From Chromatiales bacterium (GTDB lineage Bacteria > Pseudomonadota > Gammaproteobacteria > JAGRCI01), in the NCBI GenBank assembly GCA_020445565.1, contig JAGRGI010000111.1, forward strand, positions 1-42,579: 42,579 bases of DNA. The letters are read 5' to 3'. A model generated the notes under the pieces. The model was not told where the DNA came from. It saw nothing but the letters and a program-made list of their open reading frames with translations, and did not search any database. Below, piece after piece: positions 11,066 to 23,019 of this stretch; the stretch's first letter is position 1; every line of letters begins with the position of its first letter. A program made the translations under genes and the position numbers.

Positions 11066-11788
11066 ATGAAACATTGGGCTAAACCTCTTGCCTACGCTTA
11101 TGCCTTGTTTGGCTTGGCTGTAGGTTCAAACGCACAGGCCGCGATATCGATCGTGGATCTGGACGCTGGCGACGGAAGCATCGCGCTGACCACTGAGGCG
11201 ACTGTTACCGATCACGACTATTTCTCAGGATTTCTAGCGCTAATGGAGCGCCAGTTGCACCAGATCGTGCCTGGAGTTTCCGGGATAGCTGGCGACACTT
11301 TTGATGGTTCAACCGTAGATGTGGGCGTGACGGTTACCGATCCGACCACGGGTATCCTGGACATCGGGTTTGCGGTTCACAGCTATACCAGTGTGGATAT
11401 CGACGGGTTCCTTCTGGAACTGTACGACACAACTCTGACCACCGCTTTGAATCCGGCGGCAATACTCGGCGCAGATGATTTCGCTGGCGACGTGACAGTA
11501 CAAGACAACCAGATCATCTTCGCTCTGGATAATGCTCTGGCCACAGGGCAGCGCACCTATACCAGGATATTGCTGGACGCCGCGCTTCTGCCCTCGAACT
11601 TTGTATTGCGTCAGACGGCTCTGGTGGGGGATGTTTCCGCGCTTATTCGTCCTCCGGTCGTGACCGTGGCAGACAACGATCTTAACCAGACCACTGCCAT
11701 TCCTTTGCCTTCAACTCTGCTTTTGCTGATCGGGGGAATAGCGATGGCTCGGAATCGGCGTCCCGTGAGGGCTAGCGGAAAAAGGTAG
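11066..11788 (+). CDS. Secreted protein with PEP-CTERM-like C-terminal sorting signal
   Basis: The 240-residue protein has an N-terminal signal peptide (positive start, hydrophobic core, cleavage near SNAQA|AIS). It then has a beta-rich, Cys-free, Asp/Thr-rich body, and ends in a tripartite sorting signal: IPLPST, a hydrophobic stretch LLLLIGGIAMA, and the basic RNRRPVR. That layout is recognised by exosortase systems. Its body is not related, as far as I can see, to the two paralogues at 23-26 kb. It stands alone, with GGGAAAG as a moderate ribosome-binding site. A role in the cell surface or exopolysaccharide matrix is inferred. The exosortase itself is not in the window. Confidence 0.75.
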   Translation: MKHWAKPLAYAYALFGLAVGSNAQAAISIVDLDAGDGSIALTTEATVTDHDYFSGFLALMERQLHQIVPGVSGIAGDTFDGSTVDVGVTVTDPTTGILDIGFAVHSYTSVDIDGFLLELYDTTLTTALNPAAILGADDFAGDVTVQDNQIIFALDNALATGQRTYTRILLDAALLPSNFVLRQTALVGDVSALIRPPVVTVADNDLNQTTAIPLPSTLLLLIGGIAMARNRRPVRASGKR

Positions 11789-12335
11789 GCGATTTAGCCG
11801 AGAGCAGGGAGCCAGTGGCATGCTATTACTGCGTGCTGCGTGGCCCACCCTAGATCCGCAGATTTATTCGCCTGTGTTGCGGTCGGTATAGGGATGATAG
11901 CCGAAAAGGGAGGCCATTTGGCTGGGTGCTAAGGTACCCCCCCCTTGGGTTCTGGAAGACCGTGCTCAGACTGTTCCGCTTAGGCTGGCCCGCTGAATTT
12001 TTTTGTACTATTTGATAGACCCCGCCATCCCCCGGATGACGGGGTTTTTTGCGCTGTCGGGCATGAACCTAGGCAAGGAATTGATAGATTCGTGGCCGAA
12101 TGCACAAGATAAGACGAGGTGGTGGAAACAAGCTATGGCACTCACATGCCGGTTGGTTCGGCCGCCAAAGGGAGATATGCCGTCGGAAAAGGCAATAGCC
12201 AAGGCCGTTTTGGGCGATGCCGGGCAACTCGTCCTTCGGCCCTCCACCCATAAGATCTAAGCCACCAGAGCTTGCCGCTTATAGTAAACTGTCCACTCAT
12301 CGTCGAGTCTGTTGCCTCAAAACCGGGTGGAGTCC
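11789..12335. other. Spacer before sucC with an isolated terminator
   Basis: 547 bp without a convincing gene. It contains a C8 tract (11937-11944), a terminator-like hairpin (12020-12050), and an AT-rich segment before sucC that may hold its promoter. The short frame 12003-12260 overlaps the terminator and is not supported. Confidence 0.5.
12020..12050 (+). terminator. Rho-independent terminator in the spacer before sucC
   Basis: Stem 12020-12029 (CCCCGCCATC) pairs with 12035-12044 (GATGACGGGG) with one mismatch, around a 5-nt loop, and is followed by six T. It lies about 230 bp after the 11066 gene, so it either ends that transcript after a long 3' UTR or ends a small transcript of its own. 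Confidence 0.82.
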
Positions 12336-13496
12336 ATGAACCTGCACGAATTTCAAGCCAAAGGCCTGTTTGCCGAATTCGGTATCCCGGTTCCCTCCGG
12401 CAGGGCGGTCTCCAGTGTTGCGGACGCCGTCAGCGCCGCACGTGAGTTGGGGGGGGATCGTTGGGTGGTCAAGGCCCAGGTCCATTCCGGGGGACGAGGC
12501 AAGGCCGGTGGCGTCAAATTGGTGCAGTCCCTGGTGGAGGTAGAGGAAACCGCGAAGAGTTTGTTGGGCTCGCGGTTGGTCACGCGGCAAAGCGGTCCGC
12601 AGGGCCTGCCGGTAAATCAGGTACTGGTGGAGGCGGTGCGTCCTATTGAACGGGAGATGTACCTTGGAGCGCTTGTCGATCGCGCTTGCCAGCGGATCAT
12701 ATTCATGGCTTCAACCGCCGGCGGCATGGACATTGAAGAAGTGGCGAGGGAGACACCCGAAAAGATCCTCACAGTACATGTGGACCCTATCACCGGGGTG
12801 ATGCCCTACCAATGCCGTAAGCTGGCGTTTGGTCTCGGCTTGCAAGGTAAGCAGGTCGGTGCCTTTGCAAAAATCATGATGGCGCTGGGAAGGCTCTTTG
12901 TTGACGTCGATGCAGGCCTTGTGGAAATCAATCCTCTGGTGGTTACCGGCGATGGCGAGCTGATGGCCTTGGATGCGAAAATCAATCTGGACGATAACGC
13001 CATTGGTCGCCACCCGGATCTGGCAGCGCAGCGAGATGCCAGCCAGGAGGACGCCAAGGAAACCGAGGCACGCAAACACGATCTCAACTATATCAGCCTG
13101 GACGGTAATATTGGCTGCATGGTCAATGGTGCCGGTCTGGCAATGGCGACCATGGATCTGGTGCAGCTCAAGGGAGGTTCGCCTGCGAATTTCCTCGATG
13201 TGGGGGGGGGGACAACGGCTGAGCGGGTGGCGGAGGCTTTCAAGCTCATCCTGTCCGACGACAAGGTGAAGAGTATTCTCGTGAACATCTTCGGTGGAAT
13301 CGTTCGTTGCGATTTGATTGCCGAAGGTATCATCCGTGCCGTAGAGCAGGTGGGTATCGCCATTCCCGTGGTGGTCCGCCTGGAGGGCACCAATGCCCAG
13401 CAAGGTCGAAAAATGCTGGCGGAAAGCGGACTATCCTTGATCGCCGCGGCCGATCTTAGCGAAGCGGCGGAAAAAGTCGTGGCCGCTGCCGTCTGA
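12336..13496 (+). CDS. sucC: Succinyl-CoA ligase (ADP-forming), beta subunit
   Basis: With SucD it interconverts succinyl-CoA and succinate with substrate-level phosphorylation in the TCA cycle. The ATP-grasp N-terminus is [22 protein letters not shown], followed by [16 protein letters not shown], and the C-terminal ligase-CoA domain has [10 protein letters not shown] and RLEGTNAQ. The 386-residue length equals the family norm. The start is the ATG at 12336, not the earlier in-frame TTG: GGGTGGAG is 5-8 bp upstream and the family begins MNLHEYQ. A run of ten G at 13202-13211 encodes VGGG inside the gene. sucD follows after 29 bp. Confidence 0.97.
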   Translation: MNLHEFQAKGLFAEFGIPVPSGRAVSSVADAVSAARELGGDRWVVKAQVHSGGRGKAGGVKLVQSLVEVEETAKSLLGSRLVTRQSGPQGLPVNQVLVEAVRPIEREMYLGALVDRACQRIIFMASTAGGMDIEEVARETPEKILTVHVDPITGVMPYQCRKLAFGLGLQGKQVGAFAKIMMALGRLFVDVDAGLVEINPLVVTGDGELMALDAKINLDDNAIGRHPDLAAQRDASQEDAKETEARKHDLNYISLDGNIGCMVNGAGLAMATMDLVQLKGGSPANFLDVGGGTTAERVAEAFKLILSDDKVKSILVNIFGGIVRCDLIAEGIIRAVEQVGIAIPVVVRLEGTNAQQGRKMLAESGLSLIAAADLSEAAEKVVAAAV

Positions 13497-13525
13497 ACCT
13501 ACCTGAACCCGGCTGAGCGAAATTC

Positions 13526-14398
13526 ATGAGTATCCTGATCGACAAAAACACCAAGGTGATCTGCCAGGGCTTCACGGGCAAGCAGGGCACTTTCCACTCC
13601 GAGCAGGCGATCGCCTACGGTACCCGGATGGTGGGTGGTGTCACGCCAGGCAAAGGAGGGGAGTCCCACCTCGGGCTACCGGTTTTCGACACTGTGGCCG
13701 ACGCGGTCAACGAGACCGGCGCCGATGCGACCATGATCTACGTCCCTGCCGCCTTCGCCGCGGATGCCATCCTGGAAGCTGCGGACGCGGGTATCAAGGT
13801 CATCGCCTGCATCACTGAGGGCATTCCTGTCTTGGATATGCTGCGGGTCAAGGCGGCCCTGGCCAAATATCCGGCACGGCTCATCGGTCCCAACTGCCCC
13901 GGTATAATCACTCCTGGCGAGTGCAAGATCGGCATTATGCCGGGAATGATTCATGCCCAGGGTTCCATCGGAATTGTTTCTCGCTCCGGCACCCTGACGT
14001 ACGAAGCGGTATACCAGACAACTCAGACCGGTCTCGGTCAGAGCACCTGTGTGGGTATCGGCGGCGACCCGATTCAGGGTATGAACTTCGTCGATTGCCT
14101 GCGCGAGTTCAACGCCGATCCGGATACTCAGGGGGTCATCATGGTGGGCGAGATCGGCGGTAGCGCAGAAGAGGATGCGGCAGACTACATTCGCGCAGAG
14201 ATGCAAAAACCGGTAGTGGCCTATATCGCCGGGGTCACCGCACCGCCGGGCAAGCGCATGGGGCACGCCGGAGCCATTGTCTCGGGCGGCAAAGGCACGG
14301 CCGAGGGGAAATACCGGGCACTGGAATCAGCCGGTGTCTCGGTGGTACATTCCCCAGCCGACATGGGGTCGCGCATGGCCGAACTGCTCGGCGGCTGA
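13526..14398 (+). CDS. sucD: Succinyl-CoA ligase, alpha subunit
   Basis: This subunit binds CoA and carries the phosphohistidine. The 290 residues begin [21 protein letters not shown] and contain the CoA-binding GTPGKGG-type loop (VTPGKGG), IGPNCPG, and the active-site region [14 protein letters not shown] with the phosphorylated His. Length and motifs are complete. It lies 29 bp after sucC and 34 bp before the TTG start of nadE, in one probable operon. No 2-oxoglutarate dehydrogenase genes adjoin it, unlike E. coli. Confidence 0.98.
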   Translation: MSILIDKNTKVICQGFTGKQGTFHSEQAIAYGTRMVGGVTPGKGGESHLGLPVFDTVADAVNETGADATMIYVPAAFAADAILEAADAGIKVIACITEGIPVLDMLRVKAALAKYPARLIGPNCPGIITPGECKIGIMPGMIHAQGSIGIVSRSGTLTYEAVYQTTQTGLGQSTCVGIGGDPIQGMNFVDCLREFNADPDTQGVIMVGEIGGSAEEDAADYIRAEMQKPVVAYIAGVTAPPGKRMGHAGAIVSGGKGTAEGKYRALESAGVSVVHSPADMGSRMAELLGG

Positions 14399-14432
14399 CC
14401 CAGATATCCGTCCGTCGAGAAGCGATAGTCCC

Positions 14433-16458
<2,026 letters not shown>

Positions 16459-16515
16459 GTTGCGGTTTTGCAACCGTGCTGTGCGCGTTGCAGGCGCAGC
16501 TGATCGGAATGAAGG

Positions 16516-18030
16516 CTATCGCCCCAATGATGAAAGGAACAACTTGGCCATGAGTTGTTCAACCGGGGCATGGTCATCGGTCAAGAGCGGAATGTCTGCG
16601 CTGGAGACTCCGCTGGCCATCAGTGGCTCGGTGATGTCGAGCCAGCTGCGCGGTAGCCCGTGGCGTGCGGCGATCACCTCAGGAAAGGGGCGATTCCCGG
16701 CGGACAATACGTAGGTAACCCGGCTCGGTTCCGAAGGGAGCGAATCGAGCCAGACCTGAACGTTGGGAAACACCTGTTTCAGGGTCTTCACCAGCGCCCT
16801 AACCAGCTTTCCATCCGGAAATGCATCCACCAGGTTCAGGCTGTAAAGCCCGCCGGGAGCCAAGCGGTCACTTACCAATTGGGCGAATTCCTGCGTCACC
16901 AAATGGTAGGGAACGGCAATGTCGTGGAATGCATCACCCTCAATGACCTCAAATTTTCGGTCGTGCAAACGGCTGAGCACTGACCGGGCATCGGAATGGT
17001 GGATTTCCATGCCGTTCGTGTCGACAAACAGGCGTTCGCGGGCCGTCTTGGTTACCAGCGGGTCCAACTCCGCTACTGTCACTTCGGCATCTGCGTGGCG
17101 GGCCAATGCGGATCGTGGCTGGGTATAGGCGCCTCCCCCAACGAAAAAAAAACGCAACCCGGGCTGATCGCCAAAGCGGTGTTGTACCAATTCATCCATC
17201 ACTTGCAGGTAGGGTGCAACCAATAAAGTGGGTTCTGTCTCATGGTTGCTGCCATGCATCAGGTGATCCAGGACCAGTGAACGCAATTTTCCGGGCGGGA
17301 TGGCCCAGTCTTCCTCCGCGACGCGGATGCAGAAGAAGCTGCTTTCGCTATCGCAGGGGTCTTTCCAGGCATCCAGTTGATCGGCGGTTACCAGCAGCAA
17401 TAGCCCCAGGCTGGCGGCTGTGGCGGGCAATACGGGATTGGCCTTGCGCAACAAGGGCAGCCCGAGCAGGAACAGTACCGTTCCCGTACCCATGACGACA
17501 TTGCGGCTGCCAAACGCCGGTATGAGCCAATAGCCGGCAGCAAAGGTACCCAGGATGCTGCCCAGGGCAGCCAGTGCGTGCATCATTCCGACGATGTGTC
17601 CGGTTCGATCGGATAGGCGCAGGGACAAGGTTGTGAGCATCGGGGTGACGACGCCCAGCAGCAGAGCAGGCAGCAGAAAAAGAGACAGCACCAGTAGCAG
17701 GCTGGCGGACAGGAGGCTGAAGGTGCTGGATTGAATGGCCGGCGCCACCCAGGCAAGCAGCAGCGGAATCAAGCCGCAACTAATCGATGACGCGACCAAG
17801 GTCCAACCCACCGCCCTGTTGGCGGCGCCCCGGTCGGCCCACACTCCCCCCAACCAATTGCCGATGGACAGCCCGGCAAGTATCACACCGATTACTGCCG
17901 TCCACGTGTACAGCGACACGCCAACAAACGGCGCTATCAGCCGTCCGGCAACGATTTCCAGTACCAGAAGCAGCGCCGATGAAAGAAATATGGTCGCCGC
18001 GTACCCCGTTATCGCGCGGGAACTAGACAT
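16516..18030 (-). CDS. Membrane protein fused to a spermidine-synthase-like methyltransferase-fold domain
   Basis: The 504-residue product has a hydrophobic N-terminal half with about six to seven membrane helices (residues 8-215), including EIVAGRLIAPFVG and IGNWLGGVWADR as in the fused MFS/spermidine-synthase family. The C-terminal half (about 240-490) has a Rossmann-type aminopropyltransferase fold: FFFVGGGAYTQPR replaces the usual GGGDGG loop, then VAELDP, and GDAFHD, where true enzymes have the catalytic Asp region. It is therefore a divergent spermidine-synthase homologue and its substrate is unknown. It converges on glnB, and bamD lies 56 bp upstream on the same strand. Confidence 0.85.
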   Translation of the reverse strand: MSSSRAITGYAATIFLSSALLLVLEIVAGRLIAPFVGVSLYTWTAVIGVILAGLSIGNWLGGVWADRGAANRAVGWTLVASSISCGLIPLLLAWVAPAIQSSTFSLLSASLLLVLSLFLLPALLLGVVTPMLTTLSLRLSDRTGHIVGMMHALAALGSILGTFAAGYWLIPAFGSRNVVMGTGTVLFLLGLPLLRKANPVLPATAASLGLLLLVTADQLDAWKDPCDSESSFFCIRVAEEDWAIPPGKLRSLVLDHLMHGSNHETEPTLLVAPYLQVMDELVQHRFGDQPGLRFFFVGGGAYTQPRSALARHADAEVTVAELDPLVTKTARERLFVDTNGMEIHHSDARSVLSRLHDRKFEVIEGDAFHDIAVPYHLVTQEFAQLVSDRLAPGGLYSLNLVDAFPDGKLVRALVKTLKQVFPNVQVWLDSLPSEPSRVTYVLSAGNRPFPEVIAARHGLPRSWLDITEPLMASGVSSADIPLLTDDHAPVEQLMAKLFLSSLGR

Positions 18031-18086
18031 ACAGCTGCCTATGATGGTGTGGACTCGTAAGGTTGTTCGATGGCGTCGGGATTCTC

Positions 18087-18911
18087 CTAGTTTTCGTCCA
18101 GCACGCCGAGGAAGCTAAACAAACCTTTATGCTCTACCTTAGGGAGCATGGCCCCCTGGGTGTGGCTGGGATGCTCGGGGAAATTCTGAGCCAAGACTCT
18201 GTCGGCATCTTTCGCCAGGACGGGCATGTCCATGGCCTGGTATGCGTTTGTCATCACGCGGAGCGCGTAGGGTACGGCGGGGGTTTCCTGAAAGTTCTTT
18301 ACGACGTTCTCGGCGCGATTGGCGGCTGCCAGGTAGGCCTTACGCTTCATGTAGTAGTTGGCCACGTGTACTTCGTACATGCTCAGGTTGTTGCGCAGGT
18401 AGATCATGCGCAGGCGGGAGTCTTCCGCATAGATACTTCCAGGGTATCGGTTGACCAGGGTCGAAAAATCGGCAAATGAATTCTTTGCCGCGCCAGGATC
18501 TCGTTGGGAACGGTCGGTGGGCAGCAGTCCTTCCAGAAAACCCGAGCCGCGGTTGAAGTTGGTTAGCCCTTTCAAATAGTAGGCGTAGTCCACGTGAGGG
18601 TCGCTGGGGTAGAGCTTGATGTATCGATCCGCTGCGGCTATGGCCGATTCGGGCTCATCGGACTTGTAGTACGCATAGGCCATGTCCAACTGTGCCTGTT
18701 GCGCGTAAGTCCCGAAGGGGTAACGGGCTTGGAGCTTCTCGTAATACTCAATGGCCTTTTCGTAATCGTCGGCGTCCAAGGCTGACTTTGCCTCGGAATA
18801 GAATTTGCTCGGCGACCAGGAAAGGGTTTCGTCCTCTTTTTCGCCGAATGCGGAACAGCCGGTAAGTATCAGCAAGGCGAGAACGAGGAGGAGCGAGGTC
18901 GTGCTGCGCAT
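18087..18911 (-). CDS. bamD: Outer-membrane assembly lipoprotein BamD
   Basis: BamD is the essential lipoprotein of the BAM complex that inserts beta-barrel proteins into the outer membrane. From the ATG at 18911 the 274-residue precursor has a signal peptide ending in the lipobox LTGC with Cys at residue 19. Tetratricopeptide-type helices follow (FYSEAKSALDADDYEKAIEYYEKLQARYPFGTYA is the typical first TPR, with YPFG). The upstream in-frame TTG (18929) is rejected because the TAGG site lies between it and the ATG. In E. coli bamD is directly divergent from rluD; here an 8-kb block separates them. Confidence 0.96.
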   Translation of the reverse strand: MRSTTSLLLVLALLILTGCSAFGEKEDETLSWSPSKFYSEAKSALDADDYEKAIEYYEKLQARYPFGTYAQQAQLDMAYAYYKSDEPESAIAAADRYIKLYPSDPHVDYAYYLKGLTNFNRGSGFLEGLLPTDRSQRDPGAAKNSFADFSTLVNRYPGSIYAEDSRLRMIYLRNNLSMYEVHVANYYMKRKAYLAAANRAENVVKNFQETPAVPYALRVMTNAYQAMDMPVLAKDADRVLAQNFPEHPSHTQGAMLPKVEHKGLFSFLGVLDEN

Positions 18912-19222
18912 GTTTAACCTATTGGGCAATTGAACCGCGATTGTGTAGCTCCCAAGTATATACCGGTCGCCCTTACTCAGTCTGCGAAACTCGTAAACAG
19001 TGGGCGCGGGCGTGCCCGGGACTCGCCCAAAATAAGGAATTTACCGGCACATATGTGCAAACGGCCAGATTTGTCGCTCGCTACCACTTCAAATGAGCAA
19101 AAAATCCGGCCATTTAATACCGGCCCGCTGCGGTTGCTGATCTTGGGCATGCTTTTGGCCTGGAGCTCCAGCCGGATAAAGCGTGGCTTGGTATCCGCTC
19201 AGCAGTGTCCTGATGGAGTAAG

Positions 19223-22054
19223 CTACAGCCGTTCGCGCAATTTTTCTGCCTCTTTCCTGTCGGCAAAGTCCTTTTCTGTCGCCAGGGCAGTGTCCAGTTG
19301 ACGTTTGGCCTCTGCCCGATCGCCAGACTGAGCTAACACCACGGCATAGTGGTAGGCTACTTCAGGGTTTCCCGGTAGTTTCCTGGCGGCCATTTCCAGC
19401 AGGGGCTTTGCTTTTCCCAGTTCGTTGCGGTGGAAATGTATCCAGCCGAGAGTGTCCGAAATCTGCCCATCCTCGGGGTCAAGTTCGAAGGCGCGTTCCG
19501 CATAGCTGAGTGCGTCGTCCATATTCTGGAGCAGTTGACTGACGGCGGCGGCTTGATTGAGGGCCAGGACATCGTGTTCGTTGCGCTCTAGCGCGATCTT
19601 GTAGAAATCGAGAGCCTTGGCCAGCTTGCCCGAATGTGCCTGCAAGTCTCCCAGCAGAATCAGTGGCCGAGTGCTTTTCTTTGAGGCATCCGCCCAACGG
19701 CCCAGGAATGGTTCATAGCGCTCGAGATTTCCGGAGCCTGCCAGAGCCCTGGCCGTTTTCAAGCCGGTGCTGTCGAGTGGGGTCGTGTTGAAGGCGGCCT
19801 CGTAGGACTGTGCCGCCCTTGCGCTGTTTCCTTGCAGCGCCTCGATATCGCCCTCCAGCTCATAGCCTTTTGCCTTGATGCGCGGAGACAGGTCCGCTTG
19901 GAGGGATCTGGCGATGGTTATGGCTCCCTTGACATCGTCTTTGCGAAGCTTGAGGCGGGCCAGGTCCCAGGCTGCGGCAAGATCGTCTGGAGACAGTTGC
20001 ACCAATTTTTCGAGAGATTTTTCGGCCTCTTGATCCATTCCGAGAGCAAGTTGAGCTGCCACTATGCGTTTTCTCAATGCGGCATTGTTGGGCAGCTTTT
20101 CGGCCGCTTTATTGAGGTATTCCAGTCCAGAGCGTGTAGAGCCTTTGACGATCTCTGCATTTCCCATCCATTGGAGGGCATCGGCGTCATCGTCTTTCAG
20201 GGAGAGTATCTCCTGGGCGACCGCACTCAGTGATTCTGCGTCGTTTAAGATCACGAAGTACCGGGCCAGGTCTTTCCTCGAAGTTATATCGTTTTTGTCA
20301 ACTTGGCGTATCTTTTGCAGCCATTCAGCTGCTTTCGTTGAATCTCCCTCGTGAGAGGCAATATGGGCCAGGGCACGCATCGTTTCGATATCGTTCGCAT
20401 TGGCGTCGAGCGCCGACGTAAATGCTGCCTTTGCTTGGTCCCACTGACGTCGCTGCAAGTGCAGCATCGCCATATTTCGCAGCGCAGAAGTGTTGTCAGG
20501 TTTGAGTTCAATCGCCTTCTTGAAACTCGTTAAAGCGTCGTCTGCTTGGCCGATGTTCACTTGTACGGAACCAAGCAGGTCCCAGTAGTAGCTGACCTGC
20601 GGGTAAGTCTCAGTAAGCTTGAGAGCAGTTTCCAAGGCTCTTGCGTGGCTGCTGTTAGACATCAGCCGCACAACCTCCTCGCCGTCGTCAGACAATTTCG
20701 CTACGGTGACAGCCTGAAGGGCGCCGGTGACATTCTGCTCTTCAAGCCGGTTGGCGGCGTCCAAAAGGGACTGGTTGTTTCCGGGTATCTGTGCAGCCAA
20801 GGCCCGCAGTGTTTCCGCGCCTTCCTTATAGAGTGATGATCGTCCGCATGCGTTGATCAGGCGGGCAAGGAATTCGGGGTCGGCTGCGCCTGCGACCGGC
20901 CCAGACCTCAATGTATTCAGCGCGCTGGCGGTGTCGCCCACGTACAGCTCAGAAGCCGCTTCTATCTTTCTCGCGATTTGGGAGCTGGGATCAGTGTTCA
21001 GTACGCGTTTACTGTGAAAGATTGCCTGTTCCCAACGCTTCCGATTGAACGCGACTGTGGCGGCCAGCAGACGGGCGCGGATGTCCGGGGAGTCGGCAGC
21101 GAGGATGTCGGATAGCAGCTCATCCGCCAGGTCGTAGTCGTTCTCCTGGACCGCAATCAGCGCGTCGATGTACCGGGCCGTGTTGTGATCGATGGACGCG
21201 GGGGCGGTCAGCTTATACGCCTTTATCACCATTTCCTTGGCCATTTCGAGGCGATTGTCGGCGACATACGCCCAAGCCAAGCTGAGAATCGGCTCCGCAG
21301 ATTCGGGAGCTATGCTGGCAGCCCGTTTGTAAAACGATTCGGCTTGTCTGAAGTCACCTCGTTGGAAGGCGATCTGGCCGGCCATTTGCCAGGTTTCCAT
21401 TGAGTTGCTGCCATGACTTTTCGCCTTGTCCCAAAATTTCTGCGCCTCGTTTGTATCCCTGGCAAGCAGCGCTCTCTGTGCCTGACCGAGTAACGCTGCG
21501 ATATGATTTGGCAGCAATTTCAGTGCGGCGTCGTAGCTCGCTTTCGCATCGTCCAGCTTCCCTAGCGCGGTAAACGCCTTTCCTCTCAATGCTTCGATAT
21601 CCGCCTTAAGTGAATCGCTATCAGTTTCGAGCAGATCGATAGTGTCCAGCAGGTCATTGGCTTCACCCATCAGCAACAGCGTCGTTCCCAATGGGACAAT
21701 CCATTGCTCTCGTGGGGCATCCAGTGTCGATGCGACCTCCAATTCACGCTTGGCGCTCCAGGGTTCGCCCGTTGCCAGGAAGAGCGTCCCAAGCAATACT
21801 CGCGCCTCAACGTATCCTGGGTCCGCTTGCACGGCGTTGCGCAGCTCTATGACGGCTGCTCGTTGGTCGCCAGCCTTCAAATGGGCTTGAGCCTTGGAAT
21901 ATCGTTGTTGCGCTACGGACGGCTGGCTAGCGACGCTGTCTGCCCAGGAAATTGGGGTAAAAATCGCCAGAACCAGACAAAGGGTGGTGGTACAGAGGAG
22001 AGAGAGCTTGCAGCTCGGCCGCGCTTTGCCTGGGCAGCGTGTTGTTGTTTGCAT
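19223..22054 (-). CDS. prsT: PEP-CTERM/exosortase-associated TPR protein PrsT
   Basis: A 943-residue exported TPR protein. The N-terminal 40 residues form a signal peptide (basic start, core LSLLCTTTLCLVLAIF, cleavage near SWADS). The rest is some 20 tetratricopeptide-like repeats, for example KAGDQRAAVIELRNAVQADP, and the C-terminal repeats have the pattern DTLGWIHFHRNELGKAKPLLEMAA and AYHYAVVLAQSGDRAEAKRQLD, which I recognise from the PrsT family. PrsT is found with XrtA exosortase and exopolysaccharide genes and is thought to help export or sorting of PEP-CTERM proteins. No exosortase or polysaccharide operon is in this window, so PrsT sits here away from a main locus. It shares its upstream spacer with the 23020 surface-protein gene. 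Confidence 0.87.
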   Translation of the reverse strand: MQTTTRCPGKARPSCKLSLLCTTTLCLVLAIFTPISWADSVASQPSVAQQRYSKAQAHLKAGDQRAAVIELRNAVQADPGYVEARVLLGTLFLATGEPWSAKRELEVASTLDAPREQWIVPLGTTLLLMGEANDLLDTIDLLETDSDSLKADIEALRGKAFTALGKLDDAKASYDAALKLLPNHIAALLGQAQRALLARDTNEAQKFWDKAKSHGSNSMETWQMAGQIAFQRGDFRQAESFYKRAASIAPESAEPILSLAWAYVADNRLEMAKEMVIKAYKLTAPASIDHNTARYIDALIAVQENDYDLADELLSDILAADSPDIRARLLAATVAFNRKRWEQAIFHSKRVLNTDPSSQIARKIEAASELYVGDTASALNTLRSGPVAGAADPEFLARLINACGRSSLYKEGAETLRALAAQIPGNNQSLLDAANRLEEQNVTGALQAVTVAKLSDDGEEVVRLMSNSSHARALETALKLTETYPQVSYYWDLLGSVQVNIGQADDALTSFKKAIELKPDNTSALRNMAMLHLQRRQWDQAKAAFTSALDANANDIETMRALAHIASHEGDSTKAAEWLQKIRQVDKNDITSRKDLARYFVILNDAESLSAVAQEILSLKDDDADALQWMGNAEIVKGSTRSGLEYLNKAAEKLPNNAALRKRIVAAQLALGMDQEAEKSLEKLVQLSPDDLAAAWDLARLKLRKDDVKGAITIARSLQADLSPRIKAKGYELEGDIEALQGNSARAAQSYEAAFNTTPLDSTGLKTARALAGSGNLERYEPFLGRWADASKKSTRPLILLGDLQAHSGKLAKALDFYKIALERNEHDVLALNQAAAVSQLLQNMDDALSYAERAFELDPEDGQISDTLGWIHFHRNELGKAKPLLEMAARKLPGNPEVAYHYAVVLAQSGDRAEAKRQLDTALATEKDFADRKEAEKLRERL

Positions 22055-22426
22055 ACTGAGTTCCCGCTGATGCTAAGAATACATTGTGATGGAACTGCTC
22101 GTTCGTTTCTGCGGAGGGGACAATCGTCCTGAGGATCTCAAGAGCCCGAACCTTTCCTGGCCTGATCGAGATATCTCCGTCGCCTATTCCCGAGAGTCGG
22201 GCATCCCATGCATCGTGAGGCGAGCAGTTGCCTTGTGATTGTCAAAACCCCGGGGATGTTCACCCCGTTCTTCACATTTTCATGAGCCAAGCTGCATGCT
22301 CATGGGTTTGGGCACAGACAACCGAATGTGCCGCGTTAGAAATGCATTTCCCGGGTGACTGGGGTCGAAACAAAGCCGATATGGTCGGTCCCGACATTGC
22401 CCATGTCAACTCTGCAAATGTGGCTG

Positions 22427-22443
22427 TGTCAGAATTCTTTACA
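22427..22443 (+). repeat. 17-bp motif, copy 1 (TGTCAGAATTCTTTACA)
   Basis: It matches copy 2 at 22720-22736 in 16 of 17 positions and has the same orientation; the next bases CCCA/ACACCC are also similar. Such a long match in two places of one spacer suggests binding sites for one regulator. No -24/-12 promoter was found immediately downstream of this copy, so it might serve as a distal site or act on prsT. Confidence 0.65.
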
Positions 22444-22719
22444 CCCACTTCGATGCAGTAAAACCAAACAAACCAGTGAATGAATTAGGGTTTTCCCTAG
22501 TCTTGGTGATGGGCGCAGGGCATCAAACAACCCAAACGCTGCGGATATCTGATTCGGTGAAGGTGTGGGATGGCGACGAAAGAGAAGGTGAAGTACTTGT
22601 TTGGAAGTGGGTTGAGTTAGAAGTGCCGATTCTGGACTGATTGAGTTTTGGTTCGAAGCCTCAAAACCATGCAACTCCCGATTTCCGCGTCTCACCCTCT
22701 GTTAAAGCCGCGCCAGTGC

Positions 22720-22736
22720 TGTCAGAATTTTTTACA
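22720..22736 (+). promoter_or_regulatory. 17-bp motif, copy 2: candidate upstream activator site
   Basis: TGTCAGAATTTTTTACA ends 64 bp before the sigma-54-type promoter at 22801. That is the usual position for an enhancer bound by a sigma-54 activator. The PEP-CTERM regulator PrsR belongs to that activator class (family knowledge), which makes it the first candidate; the assignment is inference. Confidence 0.6.
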
Positions 22737-22800
22737 ACACCCTCTCTCGAGGTGGCCAAGTTTTGATATATCATCATGTTTTTAATAAATAAATGTTGTA

Positions 22801-22816
22801 TGGCATACAGTTTGCC
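22801..22816 (+). promoter_or_regulatory. Candidate sigma-54 (RpoN) promoter of the surface-protein gene
   Basis: TGGCATACAGTTTGCC matches the -24/-12 consensus (TGGCAC-G-N4-TTGC), with the invariant GG and GC exactly 10 bp apart. It is 200 bp upstream of the ATG at 23020, giving a leader of roughly 190 nt. PEP-CTERM genes are known in some bacteria to be RpoN/PrsR-controlled, which fits. Confidence 0.72.
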
Positions 22817-23019
22817 TGTAGTTCATTCAGAGTGGCGGCGCTGGCTTTTTTGGCTACAGGTAGTTCCTGAATGCAAAGGCTTTACGCAGTCGCTCAGAAA
22901 GCAGATTGTTCAAAGATTCAGTGATCCCGTATCTTGGCTTCTGCGGGGACAGCAAACCTTTAAGCGGGTCCGCCCCTTGAGGCGGCCACTTTCCAAACAA
23001 GAACTTAGGAGATAAGAAT

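Larger units (their letters stand above)
22055..23019. other. Long regulatory spacer prsT / surface-protein gene
   Basis: This 965-bp divergent spacer has no convincing gene. It holds two copies of a 17-bp motif (22427-22443 and 22720-22736), a sigma-54-type promoter (22801-22816), a short GC-rich inverted repeat near 22253-22270, and a strong ribosome-binding site for the 23020 gene. Confidence 0.6.

Noticed and set aside
12003..12260. 85-codon open frame before sucC
   Set aside because: Begins at a non-ATG codon inside a terminator hairpin and shows no homology-like pattern.
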